Origin: Collinsella sp.
GTDB lineage: Bacteria > Actinomycetota > Coriobacteriia > Coriobacteriales > Coriobacteriaceae
Reading direction: 5' to 3'
Length of the DNA stretch: 6,166 bases
Assembly: GCA_019419485.1 (NCBI GenBank)
Contig: DXZV01000027.1
Coordinates: forward strand, 4,887-11,052
Shown in pieces: positions 1 to 5,152 of this stretch (positions within the stretch are counted from its first letter, which is position 1; the number at the start of each line of letters is the position of its first letter). Under the pieces are notes generated by a model that was given only the letters and a program-made list of their open reading frames with translations, searched no databases and had not been told where the DNA came from. The translations under genes and the position numbers were made by a program.

Positions 1-1
1 C

Positions 2-160
2 GAGGGGTCGCACCTTGCGGCCCGTGTCGACGGTGTCGGCGCGGATGCCGCACCGGTGTACGTGGCCGGTGACGCCCGCAACGGCAGCTCGCTCGTGGTG
101 AGTGCCATGGCCGATGCCCTGGCCTGCGCAGCCGAAGTCGCCGAGGCGCTGGAGCTGTAA
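2..160 (+). CDS. gltD: C-terminal end of a GltD-family FAD/NAD(P)-dependent oxidoreductase (partial)
   Basis: Only the last 52 codons and the TAA stop (158-160) are in the window; the frame enters at base 2. The segment VYVAGDARNGSSLVVSAM is the C-terminal FAD-binding signature of the glutamate synthase small-subunit family, which usually reads F-A-G-D-x-x-x-G-x-S-L-V-V-x-A-I. In that family the aspartate of the GD pair contacts FAD, and the enzyme passes NADPH electrons to the large subunit for glutamate synthesis from glutamine and 2-oxoglutarate. Related proteins with the same fold (dihydropyrimidine dehydrogenase N-terminal part, NfnB-type subunits) cannot be excluded from so short a piece, but the SLVV run favours GltD. 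A palindromic element starts 2 nt after the stop codon. Confidence 0.7.
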   Translation, partial: EGSHLAARVDGVGADAAPVYVAGDARNGSSLVVSAMADALACAAEVAEALEL

Positions 161-162
161 AG

Positions 163-219
163 TAGTCATTTAAGAACGTCCCCAATGACTAGCCATTTTT
201 TTGTCTAGTCGTTGGGGAC
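163..219. repeat. Three-armed palindromic element with two mutually exclusive stems
   Basis: Arm 1 TAGTCATT (163-170) is the exact reverse complement of AATGACTA (184-191). The same central arm, in the longer form GTCCCCAATGACTAG (178-192), also pairs over 15 positions with CTAGTCGTTGGGGAC (205-219). That pairing has one G-T wobble and a 12-nt loop containing seven T. The two stems share the middle arm, so only one can form in a transcript. The element lies right behind the stop codon of the upstream gene. It has no T-run after the last arm, so it is not a standard intrinsic terminator. It resembles REP-type intergenic palindromes; TTGGGGACA also occurs on the minus strand at 4830-4838. Confidence 0.65.
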
Positions 220-227
220 ACTCTTTG

Positions 228-242
228 CGAGCAATTTGCTCG
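228..242. promoter_or_regulatory. 15-bp perfect palindrome, possible operator
   Basis: CGAGCAATTTGCTCG is two 7-bp half-sites that are exact reverse complements around one central T. It sits 8 bp after the preceding three-armed element and is followed at once by two TTTGTCGAC direct repeats. The size and symmetry fit a site for a dimeric helix-turn-helix regulator. No regulator gene is adjacent and the distance to the next start codon is about 270 bp, so a role as an operator is only a suggestion. Confidence 0.3.
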
Positions 243-467
243 TTTGTCGACGTGCGGGTGTTCATTTGTCGACTTCTTGGGCTGTGGTCACCTGTTGTTT
301 CTGTGGTGGCTGCGGGCATCTGGCTCAAAAGGGCGGGTTGGCCGTCGATGTTTGCCTGCGGTTTTGTTGCGGTGGACTCATTCGGTCAAGTGTCCCGTCA
401 AGTGTTTGGTTAGCATCTGGTTTGCAGTCGAAGGCCTATTTTGCCCGCGCTTGCCTCGGTTGCCCAC

Positions 468-509
468 CCTCCTCGTAAGCTCAAATTGAGGTCCATCAGT
501 TTGAGGAGG
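468..509 (+). promoter_or_regulatory. Leader hairpin that can cover the Shine-Dalgarno of the next gene
   Basis: The ribosome site GAGGAGG (503-509) stands 5 nt before the ATG at 515. CTCAAA (480-485) pairs exactly with TTTGAG (500-505). CCTC (471-474) can extend the stem by pairing with GAGG (506-509), giving ten pairs with a 5-nt bulge. CCTCCTC (468-474) is also the exact complement of the whole GAGGAGG. Either fold would hide the ribosome site. A competing short hairpin, CTCAA-A-TTGAG (480-490), would free it. Translational control is inferred from base pairing alone. Confidence 0.35.
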
Positions 510-514
510 ATGCC

Positions 515-1222
515 ATGACTGACCAAGTTTTTGATCGAGCGCAGCTGGCCGAGGCCGTCGGCAACGATATTGCCGACATGGCTCACTTTTGGATGCTGCG
601 GAAGTTTCAATTTCTGGAGCCGGCGCGCGAGCAGTTCGAGATTATCGTCGATCCGTGGCTCAGCTATTGCGAGGAACCATCTCAAAACGAAATCATGGCC
701 TACAACATGGCGTTTACCGATTGGCTGCTGTTTGAGCGCCCCTATTACCACGGCAAGACGCTGTTGGAGCTGTATGTGGACGAGCCGCCAGCGTCAATTT
801 CTCCTGCTTCGCTCGGGCGACTTAAGCAGGTGCGTGACACGCAGTATTTCTCGCGCTTTGGCATTTTGGACAAGGATCCTGCGACTGGTATGGTCGCGCT
901 GAAGGACACGCGCACCGACCGTCGCTTTGATGTCTACGACCCGCATATCGTGCAAAAGGAGCATTGGAGCGACGGAGCGATTGCGGTGCGCCTCGCCTGC
1001 GTCGACGATGTCTGGCTGACGGCGGGACAACTCTATCTGTATGACATCGCACGCCTGAGTGACACGGCGGTCGATGGGCCTGGTGCGGTGCATCCGGAGG
1101 ACCTGCAGGATGGCTTTGACACCTCGTGCATCAGCTTCTTCTTGCGTCTGGTCCGCGACATCATGGGCGCCCAGGGGCGGTACGTGAAGTCACTCAACAT
1201 CTACGAGCAGGAGTGGGAGTAG
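515..1222 (+). CDS. Uncharacterised 235-residue protein
   Basis: The ATG at 515 has a near-ideal ribosome site, GAGGAGG, at 503-509, and the frame stays open for 235 codons to TAG. The protein is acidic and soluble, with no signal peptide or membrane helix. The N-terminal third (about 1-85) is helical and rich in aromatics (HFWMLRKFQF, FTDWLLFERPYYHGKTLLELY). The pattern 'W-hydrophobic-F...G-K-T-L-L-E-L-Y' followed by 'L...T..F.RFGILDKD...G.V.LKDTRT...FDVYD' loosely recalls the central part of some SEC-C-linked bacterial proteins of unknown function. No SEC-C cysteine motif and no catalytic motif can be seen. It is followed by 42 bp and then the first 57-bp inverted repeat, so it is probably transcribed alone. 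I do not know its function. Confidence 0.8.
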   Translation: MTDQVFDRAQLAEAVGNDIADMAHFWMLRKFQFLEPAREQFEIIVDPWLSYCEEPSQNEIMAYNMAFTDWLLFERPYYHGKTLLELYVDEPPASISPASLGRLKQVRDTQYFSRFGILDKDPATGMVALKDTRTDRRFDVYDPHIVQKEHWSDGAIAVRLACVDDVWLTAGQLYLYDIARLSDTAVDGPGAVHPEDLQDGFDTSCISFFLRLVRDIMGAQGRYVKSLNIYEQEWE

Positions 1223-1264
1223 GGGATGGACCTGGCGTTGTCCTGCCTTGCCTTCTGTCTTTAT

Positions 1265-1321
1265 GTCTCGATCTGTAACGTTTAGGGACAAAAAACCGGT
1301 CTACCTGGTACAGATCGAGAC
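1265..1321. repeat. 57-bp inverted repeat, copy A (upstream of the nuclease gene)
   Basis: The left arm is GTCTCGATCTGTAAC (1265-1279) and the right arm GGTACAGATCGAGAC (1307-1321). The arms pair over 13 straight positions, then one mismatch and one more pair. The spacer (1280-1306) is 27 nt. The left arm is identical in all three copies of the window. The right arm ends only 2 nt before the earliest possible start codon of the nuclease gene, so the repeat is either in its promoter or in its 5' leader. Confidence 0.9.
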
Positions 1322-1347
1322 GTTTGTCGGCGGCAGCAGCGGCGGCG

Positions 1348-2418
1348 ATGGTCCATTTGTCCGATGTGGTGGTGATGGAAGTGTCTAATACCGTTTTCAA
1401 GCACAAGCATACGACTCGCAACACGTTGGCGCGGAATAGGATGCTCGCGCGACTCACGGAGGCGACCGAGCAAGGTGCGCTGCTCGCAACGCATGACAAT
1501 GCCGAGCTCATGTGGCTGCGGCGTCATGTTGGAACCGACGATATCGCGGAACCCGAGCCGTATTTGTTCTGCTTTCAACATGATTGGGGTGTGCTGACGC
1601 CGGCGGAGCGAACGCTGCGTACCCTCAAAGGGCTTGCAGAGTTTCATCCCGATTGGGCGTTTTGGGGCTATGACGCGGCGCTTTTGTGGGGTCTGGAGGT
1701 GCCGAATGATCTGCTTGGGTCGCGTTTTCTTGTTAAGACGGGTTGTTCGGTGACGTTGAGCGGCGGGTGCAGGTTGTTGCGTCCGCAGATGGCGGGCGCA
1801 CTCGAGCATGTTGATGGAGTGCGGGTGACGTCGTTTTGGCGCACGGTGGAGGATTGCCTACTGCGTGCGCCGTTCTCCTACGGGTTGGCGATTGCCGATT
1901 CTGCACTGCGGGCGAAAGGCGTATCACGTGGGGATTTGTGCGAGCGCCTCCGCGCCGATTGCGAGGGCAGGCGAGGGTATCGCAGGGCACAGGTGATTGC
2001 GTCGTATGCGGACGGGCTGTCTGAAAACGGCGGTGAGTCTCGGTTCCGAGCATTCTTTATTGCGTACGGCTTTCCGGTTCCGGAGCTGCAGGTGGAGTTT
2101 CGCGACCCGCTCGATCCGAGCCAGGTGTTTCGCGTCGACTATTTTTGGCGGCTCGAGGACGGGACGTGTGTCATCGGCGAGCTCGACGGAAAGGGGAAGT
2201 ACACCTTGCAGAGCGGCGAGGGTCGGGAGTCGGTTGACCCATTCGTGGCAGAGCGTCAGCGGGAATCTCATCTGACAATGCTCGGGCATAAGGTGCTTCG
2301 GTTTACGTTTAGCGAACTCAAAGACCCGGGGAAGCTGGTCGAGAAAATGAGGCTGGCGGGTATTCCTCGGCAGGTTGAATTGGCTGAGGAGTGGAGATGC
2401 CAGTGGTATGGGCGCTGA
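1348..2418 (+). CDS. Predicted PD-(D/E)XK nuclease, AbiEi-like/DUF559-type protein
   Basis: The layout matches the actinobacterial family with an AbiEi-like N-terminal part and a Vsr/DUF559-like C-terminal nuclease domain. Numbering from ATG 1348 (356 residues), the middle carries the family pattern 'WAFWGYDAALLWGLEVP' and 'VTSFWRTVEDCLL...ALAIADSALR'. The C-terminal third has 'ENGGESRFRAFF' (Glu230), then 'FRVDYFW' (Asp264) and 'IGELDGKGKY' (Glu278, Asp280, Lys282), which form a complete PD-(D/E)XK-type active-site set. A final segment, HLTMLGHKVLRFTFSELKDP, matches the usual end of the fold. No membrane segment or signal peptide is visible. The start is uncertain: TTG 1324, ATG 1348 and ATG 1375 are all in frame and none has a strong ribosome site. 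No AbiEii-type nucleotidyltransferase toxin lies beside it, so it is not a standard AbiE pair. The substrate is unknown. 57-bp inverted repeats lie on both sides. Confidence 0.75.
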   Translation: MVHLSDVVVMEVSNTVFKHKHTTRNTLARNRMLARLTEATEQGALLATHDNAELMWLRRHVGTDDIAEPEPYLFCFQHDWGVLTPAERTLRTLKGLAEFHPDWAFWGYDAALLWGLEVPNDLLGSRFLVKTGCSVTLSGGCRLLRPQMAGALEHVDGVRVTSFWRTVEDCLLRAPFSYGLAIADSALRAKGVSRGDLCERLRADCEGRRGYRRAQVIASYADGLSENGGESRFRAFFIAYGFPVPELQVEFRDPLDPSQVFRVDYFWRLEDGTCVIGELDGKGKYTLQSGEGRESVDPFVAERQRESHLTMLGHKVLRFTFSELKDPGKLVEKMRLAGIPRQVELAEEWRCQWYGR

Positions 2419-2425
2419 GAGGTTT

Positions 2426-2484
2426 TGTCTCGATCTGTAACGTTTAGAGGTTGTTTGAGCTCGTAATTGTTACAGATCGAGACA
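2426..2484. repeat. 57-bp inverted repeat, copy B (downstream of the nuclease gene)
   Basis: This is the best-preserved copy. TGTCTCGATCTGTAAC (2426-2441) and its exact reverse complement (2469-2484) give 16 perfect pairs; the core that matches the other copies is 2427-2483. The spacer (2442-2468) is again 27 nt. It starts like that of copy A (GTTTAG) but then differs. The core begins 8 nt after the stop codon of the nuclease gene. There is no T-run behind it, so it is not a standard terminator, though the stem could protect the 3' end of a transcript. Confidence 0.9.
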
Positions 2485-2507
2485 AGCCGGTGAAACGTCG
2501 ACCGAAT

Positions 2508-2564
2508 GTCTCGATCTGTAACATCAAGGGGCCCAATAACCCTGTACCTGTTATAGATCGAGAG
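2508..2564. repeat. 57-bp inverted repeat, copy C (tandem to copy B)
   Basis: The left arm GTCTCGATCTGTAAC (2508-2522) is identical to the other copies. The right arm GTTATAGATCGAGAG (2550-2564) has two changes: one becomes a G-T wobble, which an RNA stem tolerates, and the other removes the outermost pair. The spacer (2523-2549) is 27 nt and shares its TACCT end and GGG core with copy A. Copies B and C repeat with an 81-bp period. Copy C ends about 150 bp before the amidohydrolase start codon. Confidence 0.88.
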
Positions 2565-2713
2565 ATTTCCCTAGTGCCGCTGGGATGGGACTGCAACGTA
2601 TTCCGTCCCCCACATCCTCTCTTCCTTCCGTTAACCGATGCGTCTGCAGCAATCCAGCGGGACTAGGTAATAATGGACAAATGTTCAAGTTAATCGTGAG
2701 GGAGGAGCTCGAT
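2565..2713 (+). promoter_or_regulatory. Leader and possible promoter of the amidohydrolase gene
   Basis: TAATAAT (2668-2674) is a plausible -10 element about 40 bp before the start codon, but no good -35 lies at the proper distance, so the promoter call is weak. GGAGGAG (2701-2707), 6 nt before the ATG at 2714, is a strong ribosome site and fixes the start. A degenerate GGGAC (2587-2591)/GTCCC (2605-2609) inverted pair is also present. The coding frame stays open upstream to 2585, but that extension has no ribosome site. Confidence 0.3.
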
Positions 2714-4084
2714 ATGGCGACTGCCGATCGTTCCACGTTGTTTATCAATGCGACCATTCTGGATGGTTCGGAGCATATGGAGCCGCAACCCGATATGGCC
2801 GTGACTGTTGAGCGCGGCGTCATCACCTGGATGGGGCCGAGTGCTGTGGCGCAGGCGCCCGCGGGTGCCGAGGTTATCGACCTGGGCGGTGCGTATCTCA
2901 TGCCCGGTCTCATCAATATGCACGCGCACCTGTGCGGCTCGGGCAAGCCTGTCTCGGCCGGCGATGCGGGAGCGCTGATGAAGAAGCTCGATAATCCCGT
3001 GGGGCGTGCCATCGTCCGCCGCATCCTCAAGGGCAGTGCCCAGCAGCAGCTGGCAAGCGGCGTGACCACGGTGCGCGGCGCGGGCGACCCGCTGTTTGCC
3101 GACATTGCCGTGCGCGACGCTATCGACGCCGGTAAGTATCAGGGTCCGCGTCTGGTAGCGCCGGGAACGGGCGTCACGGTGCCGGGCGGCCATGGTGCGG
3201 GCTTGTTCGCCCAGGTGGTCAACAGCCCCGTCGAGGCAGCCGAGCAGGTGCGAGACCTGTATGCGCGCGGTGCCGATGTCATCAAGCTGTTCGTGACGGG
3301 CGGCGTTTTCGATGCGACCGAGGTGGGCGAGCCGGGCGTGCTGCGTATGCCGGTGGAGGTTGCCGCGGCGGCGTGCAAGGCGGCGCACGAGGTGGGCCTG
3401 CCGGTTATGGCCCATGTCGAGAGTACCGAGGGCGTGAAGGCCGCGCTTGAGGCCGGCGTCGATACGATCGAGCACGGTGCCCCGATGACGCCCGAGATCC
3501 TGGAGCTGTACCGTGGCGCCGCGGGCACGCAGCTCGAGGGACGTGCGCCCAGCGTTACCTGCACGATCAGCCCGGCGCTACCGTTTGTATTGCTCGACCC
3601 GGAAAAGACCCATTCGACCGATACGCAAAAGAAGAACGGCGACATCGTGTGCTCGGGCATTATCGAGAGTGCTCGTGCGGCGCTGAATGCCGGCGTTAAG
3701 GTGGGCTTGGGCACGGACTCAAGCTGCCCGTTCGTGACGCAGTACGACATGTGGCGCGAGGTGGCCTATTTTGCCAAGTACGTGGGCGTGAGCAACGCCT
3801 TTGCGCTGCATACGGCCACGCAGGTCAATGCCGAGCTCCTGGGGCTGGGTAGCGAGACCGGCACGATCGAGTGCGGTAAGTCGGCCGATATCTTGGTGAC
3901 GCGCGAGAACCCGCTGAATAACCTGTGCGTTCTGCGCGAACCGATGCACGTGATGTGCCGCGGCGATCTGGTACGCAAGCTGAAGGTGAAGCGCATCCCC
4001 GAGGTCGATGCCGAGCTCGACGCGATTGTGGCCATGCCTGCCGCAGCGCTGGCTGAGGAGCTTGCCCGCGACGGCGTGGCGTAG
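2714..4084 (+). CDS. Metal-dependent amidohydrolase (imidazolonepropionase/prolidase-like)
   Basis: This 456-residue cytoplasmic enzyme belongs to the amidohydrolase superfamily, in the branch grouped with imidazolonepropionase-like proteins and Xaa-Pro/Xaa-Arg dipeptidases. The N-terminal small beta domain (FINATILDGSE...) leads into MPGLINMHAHL, whose His70 and His72 are the first metal ligands. Lys191 in VIKLFVTGG fits the carboxylated bridging lysine of binuclear members. His234 (VMAHVES) and His254 (TIEHGAP) are the next ligands, and Asp335 in LGTDSSCPF is the catalytic aspartate. The segment VPGGHGAG matches the substrate-side loop of the dipeptidase-like group. The C-terminal part (GTIECGKSADILVTRENPLNN) closes the beta domain. 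All key residues are present, so it should be active, most likely on a small cyclic amide or a dipeptide. No histidine-degradation genes are adjacent, so hutI is unlikely. The start is fixed by GGAGGAG 6 nt upstream. Confidence 0.9.
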   Translation: MATADRSTLFINATILDGSEHMEPQPDMAVTVERGVITWMGPSAVAQAPAGAEVIDLGGAYLMPGLINMHAHLCGSGKPVSAGDAGALMKKLDNPVGRAIVRRILKGSAQQQLASGVTTVRGAGDPLFADIAVRDAIDAGKYQGPRLVAPGTGVTVPGGHGAGLFAQVVNSPVEAAEQVRDLYARGADVIKLFVTGGVFDATEVGEPGVLRMPVEVAAAACKAAHEVGLPVMAHVESTEGVKAALEAGVDTIEHGAPMTPEILELYRGAAGTQLEGRAPSVTCTISPALPFVLLDPEKTHSTDTQKKNGDIVCSGIIESARAALNAGVKVGLGTDSSCPFVTQYDMWREVAYFAKYVGVSNAFALHTATQVNAELLGLGSETGTIECGKSADILVTRENPLNNLCVLREPMHVMCRGDLVRKLKVKRIPEVDAELDAIVAMPAAALAEELARDGVA

Positions 4085-4117
4085 ACGAGACAAAGGGACA
4101 GCTCCGTTGCCGCATGC

Positions 4118-4155
4118 AAAAAGCCGAGGTCTCAACACGAGGCCTCGGCTTTTTT
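4118..4155. terminator. Bidirectional intrinsic terminator
   Basis: GCCGAGGTCTC (4123-4133) pairs with GAGGCCTCGGC (4139-4149): eleven pairs with one T-G wobble and a 5-nt AACAC loop. Six T follow (4150-4155) and five A precede (4118-4122), so it can end transcripts on both strands. It starts 33 nt after the amidohydrolase stop codon and lies 62 nt beyond the stop of the convergent minus-strand gene at 4218. Confidence 0.95.
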
Positions 4156-4177
4156 ATCGAACAAATACTTAAGATTT

Positions 4178-4206
4178 GGGACAAACAAACCTGATTAATT
4201 TGTCCC
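4178..4206. repeat. GGGACAAA/TTTGTCCC palindromic element
   Basis: GGGACAAA (4178-4185) is the exact reverse complement of TTTGTCCC (4199-4206) across a 13-nt loop. It is 11 nt beyond the stop of the minus-strand zinc-ribbon gene and just outside the terminator. It resembles the longer element at 4747-4793 in its GGGACA arm ends and the AACCTGATTAA/GGTTAATCTG-type loop sequence (in opposite orientation), so the two are probably of one family. Confidence 0.6.
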
Positions 4207-4217
4207 GCGTGCGGGCG

Positions 4218-4691
4218 CTAGGAGCGGGTTTCCATCTTGGCGTGGCACTTGGGGCAGGTGACGCGGATCTTGCCTTTGCCCTTGGGAACAGAGAGCATCT
4301 GGCCGCAGTTGGGGCACTTGAGGTATGCCGTGGTTTTGCGGCCCTTCCACATCTTCTTGGCCGTGCGCTTGGCGCGCTCAAAGTCTTCCTTGCTCGTTCC
4401 GGCTGTGCGCGAAGCGTTGGCCGCCGCAGCGCCGCCGCCCAAGCTGGCGACGAATTTGCCCAAGCCAGGGACGTTCGCGGTCGCGGCGACAAAGGCGTCG
4501 TTCTCCTTGCGACGTGCATCGATGTTTTTGGACAGGCCGCGCAGCACGCCAATCACGATGATGGCGATGGCGATCCAGCTGAGCCACTGGATGCGGGCCA
4601 TCGATCCGATCATCGCGATGACGATGCCGGCAAAACCCATCACGATGGTGAGCTCGTCAGCACCATTGCGACCCTTCATAAAGTCATTCAT
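4218..4691 (-). CDS. Small membrane protein with C-terminal zinc ribbon
   Basis: The 157-residue product starts MNDFMKGRNG. Two hydrophobic helices follow (about residues 14-31 and 34-50, joined by a very short turn), so both ends probably lie on the same side of the membrane. A basic and alanine-rich linker (about 55-120) leads to a C-terminal zinc ribbon: CPNC at Cys126/Cys129 and CPKC at Cys146/Cys149, spaced 16 residues apart. The start at 4691 is preceded by AAAGG with an 8-nt gap. An in-frame ATG at 4721 is less likely because a TATAAA box at 4725-4730 would place the transcript start after it. It lies downstream of the copper genes on the same strand but is 147 bp away and has its own likely promoter. 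Its function is unknown; a zinc ribbon of this kind often binds nucleic acid or acts as a structural cap. Confidence 0.85.
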   Translation of the reverse strand: MNDFMKGRNGADELTIVMGFAGIVIAMIGSMARIQWLSWIAIAIIVIGVLRGLSKNIDARRKENDAFVAATANVPGLGKFVASLGGGAAAANASRTAGTSKEDFERAKRTAKKMWKGRKTTAYLKCPNCGQMLSVPKGKGKIRVTCPKCHAKMETRS

Positions 4692-4724
4692 GCAAATTGC
4701 CTTTCGTTCGATATGCTGCACGCC

Positions 4725-4730
4725 TTTATA
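4725..4730 (-). promoter_or_regulatory. -10 element of the zinc-ribbon gene
   Basis: Read on the minus strand this is TATAAA in the context GGGTATAAAGG. It would start a transcript near 4718, leaving a leader of about 27 nt before the ATG at 4691. No clear -35 is seen; the position 17 bp upstream falls in the edge of the GGGGACAGGT palindrome. Confidence 0.4.
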
Positions 4731-4746
4731 CCCGATTTAGAGCAAG

Positions 4747-4793
4747 GGGGACAGGTTAATCTGCGCCAATGTGGTGCAAACATACCTGTCCCC
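4747..4793. repeat. GGGGACAGGT/ACCTGTCCCC palindromic element with inner hairpin
   Basis: GGGGACAGGT (4747-4756) is the exact reverse complement of ACCTGTCCCC (4784-4793). Inside, TGCGCC (4762-4767) pairs with GGTGCA (4773-4778) with one wobble over a 5-nt loop, so the whole unit folds as a two-tier hairpin. TGGTGCAAA at 4772-4780 recurs at 4806-4814, and 'CCCCCAATGTCCCCAA' follows up to the csoR stop codon. The tail therefore looks like a second, decayed copy. REP-like intergenic elements have this form. Confidence 0.7.
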
Positions 4794-4838
4794 GATACAC
4801 CAAGATGGTGCAAAGAAGTCTGCCCCCAATGTCCCCAA

Positions 4839-5111
4839 TTACTTGGAGAGCTTGTCGACGACGCGTTCGATCTCGGCGAGCTTGGCGGCTTTGAGGTCTT
4901 CGTCGCCCGATTCGATTGCCGAAGTCACGCAGCCCTCGATATGCGCCTTGAGCACGTCGGCGTTAATGCGCGCAAGGAGCGCCTGTGTGGCCATGAGCTG
5001 CGTGGAGATATCGACGCAATAGCGGTCCTCATCGACCATCCGCAAGATGCCGTCGATCTGGCCGCGTGCCGTCTTGAGCATGCGGGTCACCGATTTGTGG
5101 TCTGCCATCAT
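4839..5111 (-). CDS. csoR: CsoR-family copper-sensing transcriptional repressor
   Basis: The 90-residue all-helical protein has the typical CsoR/DUF156 opening ADHKSVTRMLKTARGQIDGILRMVDEDRYCVDI. The Cu(I) ligand triad is intact: Cys32, His57 and Cys61 (HIEGC), matching the Cys-His-Cys set known from Mycobacterium CsoR. This favours copper over the formaldehyde (FrmR) or nickel (RcnR) branches. Members bind DNA as tetramers when free of copper and let go when Cu(I) binds. The start ATG at 5111 follows GAGGA with 6 nt between; ATG 5108 is an equal alternative. It lies 41 nt downstream of the copZ-like gene on the same strand, so the two are very probably co-transcribed with copA and under CsoR's own control. 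Confidence 0.93.
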   Translation of the reverse strand: MMADHKSVTRMLKTARGQIDGILRMVDEDRYCVDISTQLMATQALLARINADVLKAHIEGCVTSAIESGDEDLKAAKLAEIERVVDKLSK

Positions 5112-5152
5112 GGCGGGTCCTCGTTTCTGGTCGGGGGGGTACGTGCGGGTCG

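Larger units (their letters stand above)
220..514. other. Intergenic region without a convincing gene
   Basis: Short open frames cross this 295-bp stretch, but none has a good ribosome site or a recognisable protein, and their translations are rich in Cys, Trp and Arg in the way of non-coding frames. What can be seen is a 15-bp palindrome (228-242), a direct repeat of TTTGTCGAC at 243-251 and 265-273 (22 bp apart), a tandem GTCAAGTGT at 385-393 and 397-405 (12 bp apart), and the structured leader of the next gene near 468-509. No promoter with both -35 and -10 elements stands out. Confidence 0.5.

Noticed and set aside
178..219. Hairpin behind the GltD-type gene as an intrinsic terminator
   Set aside because: The T-run is in the loop, not after the stem, and the bases after the right arm are ACTCTTTGCG.
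201..489. Three overlapping small open frames in the first intergenic region as genes
   Set aside because: None has a ribosome site or recognisable domain, and residue composition is that of non-coding frames.
1324..1347. TTG 1324 as the definite start of the nuclease gene
   Set aside because: It has no clear ribosome site and adds only an alanine run. It remains possible, but ATG 1348 or ATG 1375 is at least as likely.
2508..2564. The three GTCTCGATCTGTAAC copies as a CRISPR array
   Set aside because: Repeats are not regularly spaced across the set (1162 and 81 bp apart), each is itself an inverted pair with a fixed 27-nt centre, and no cas gene is present.
2585..2713. Upstream extension of the amidohydrolase by 43 codons
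   Set aside because: There is no ribosome site for the longer form, the extra residues do not resemble the family, and GGAGGAG lies 6 nt before ATG 2714.
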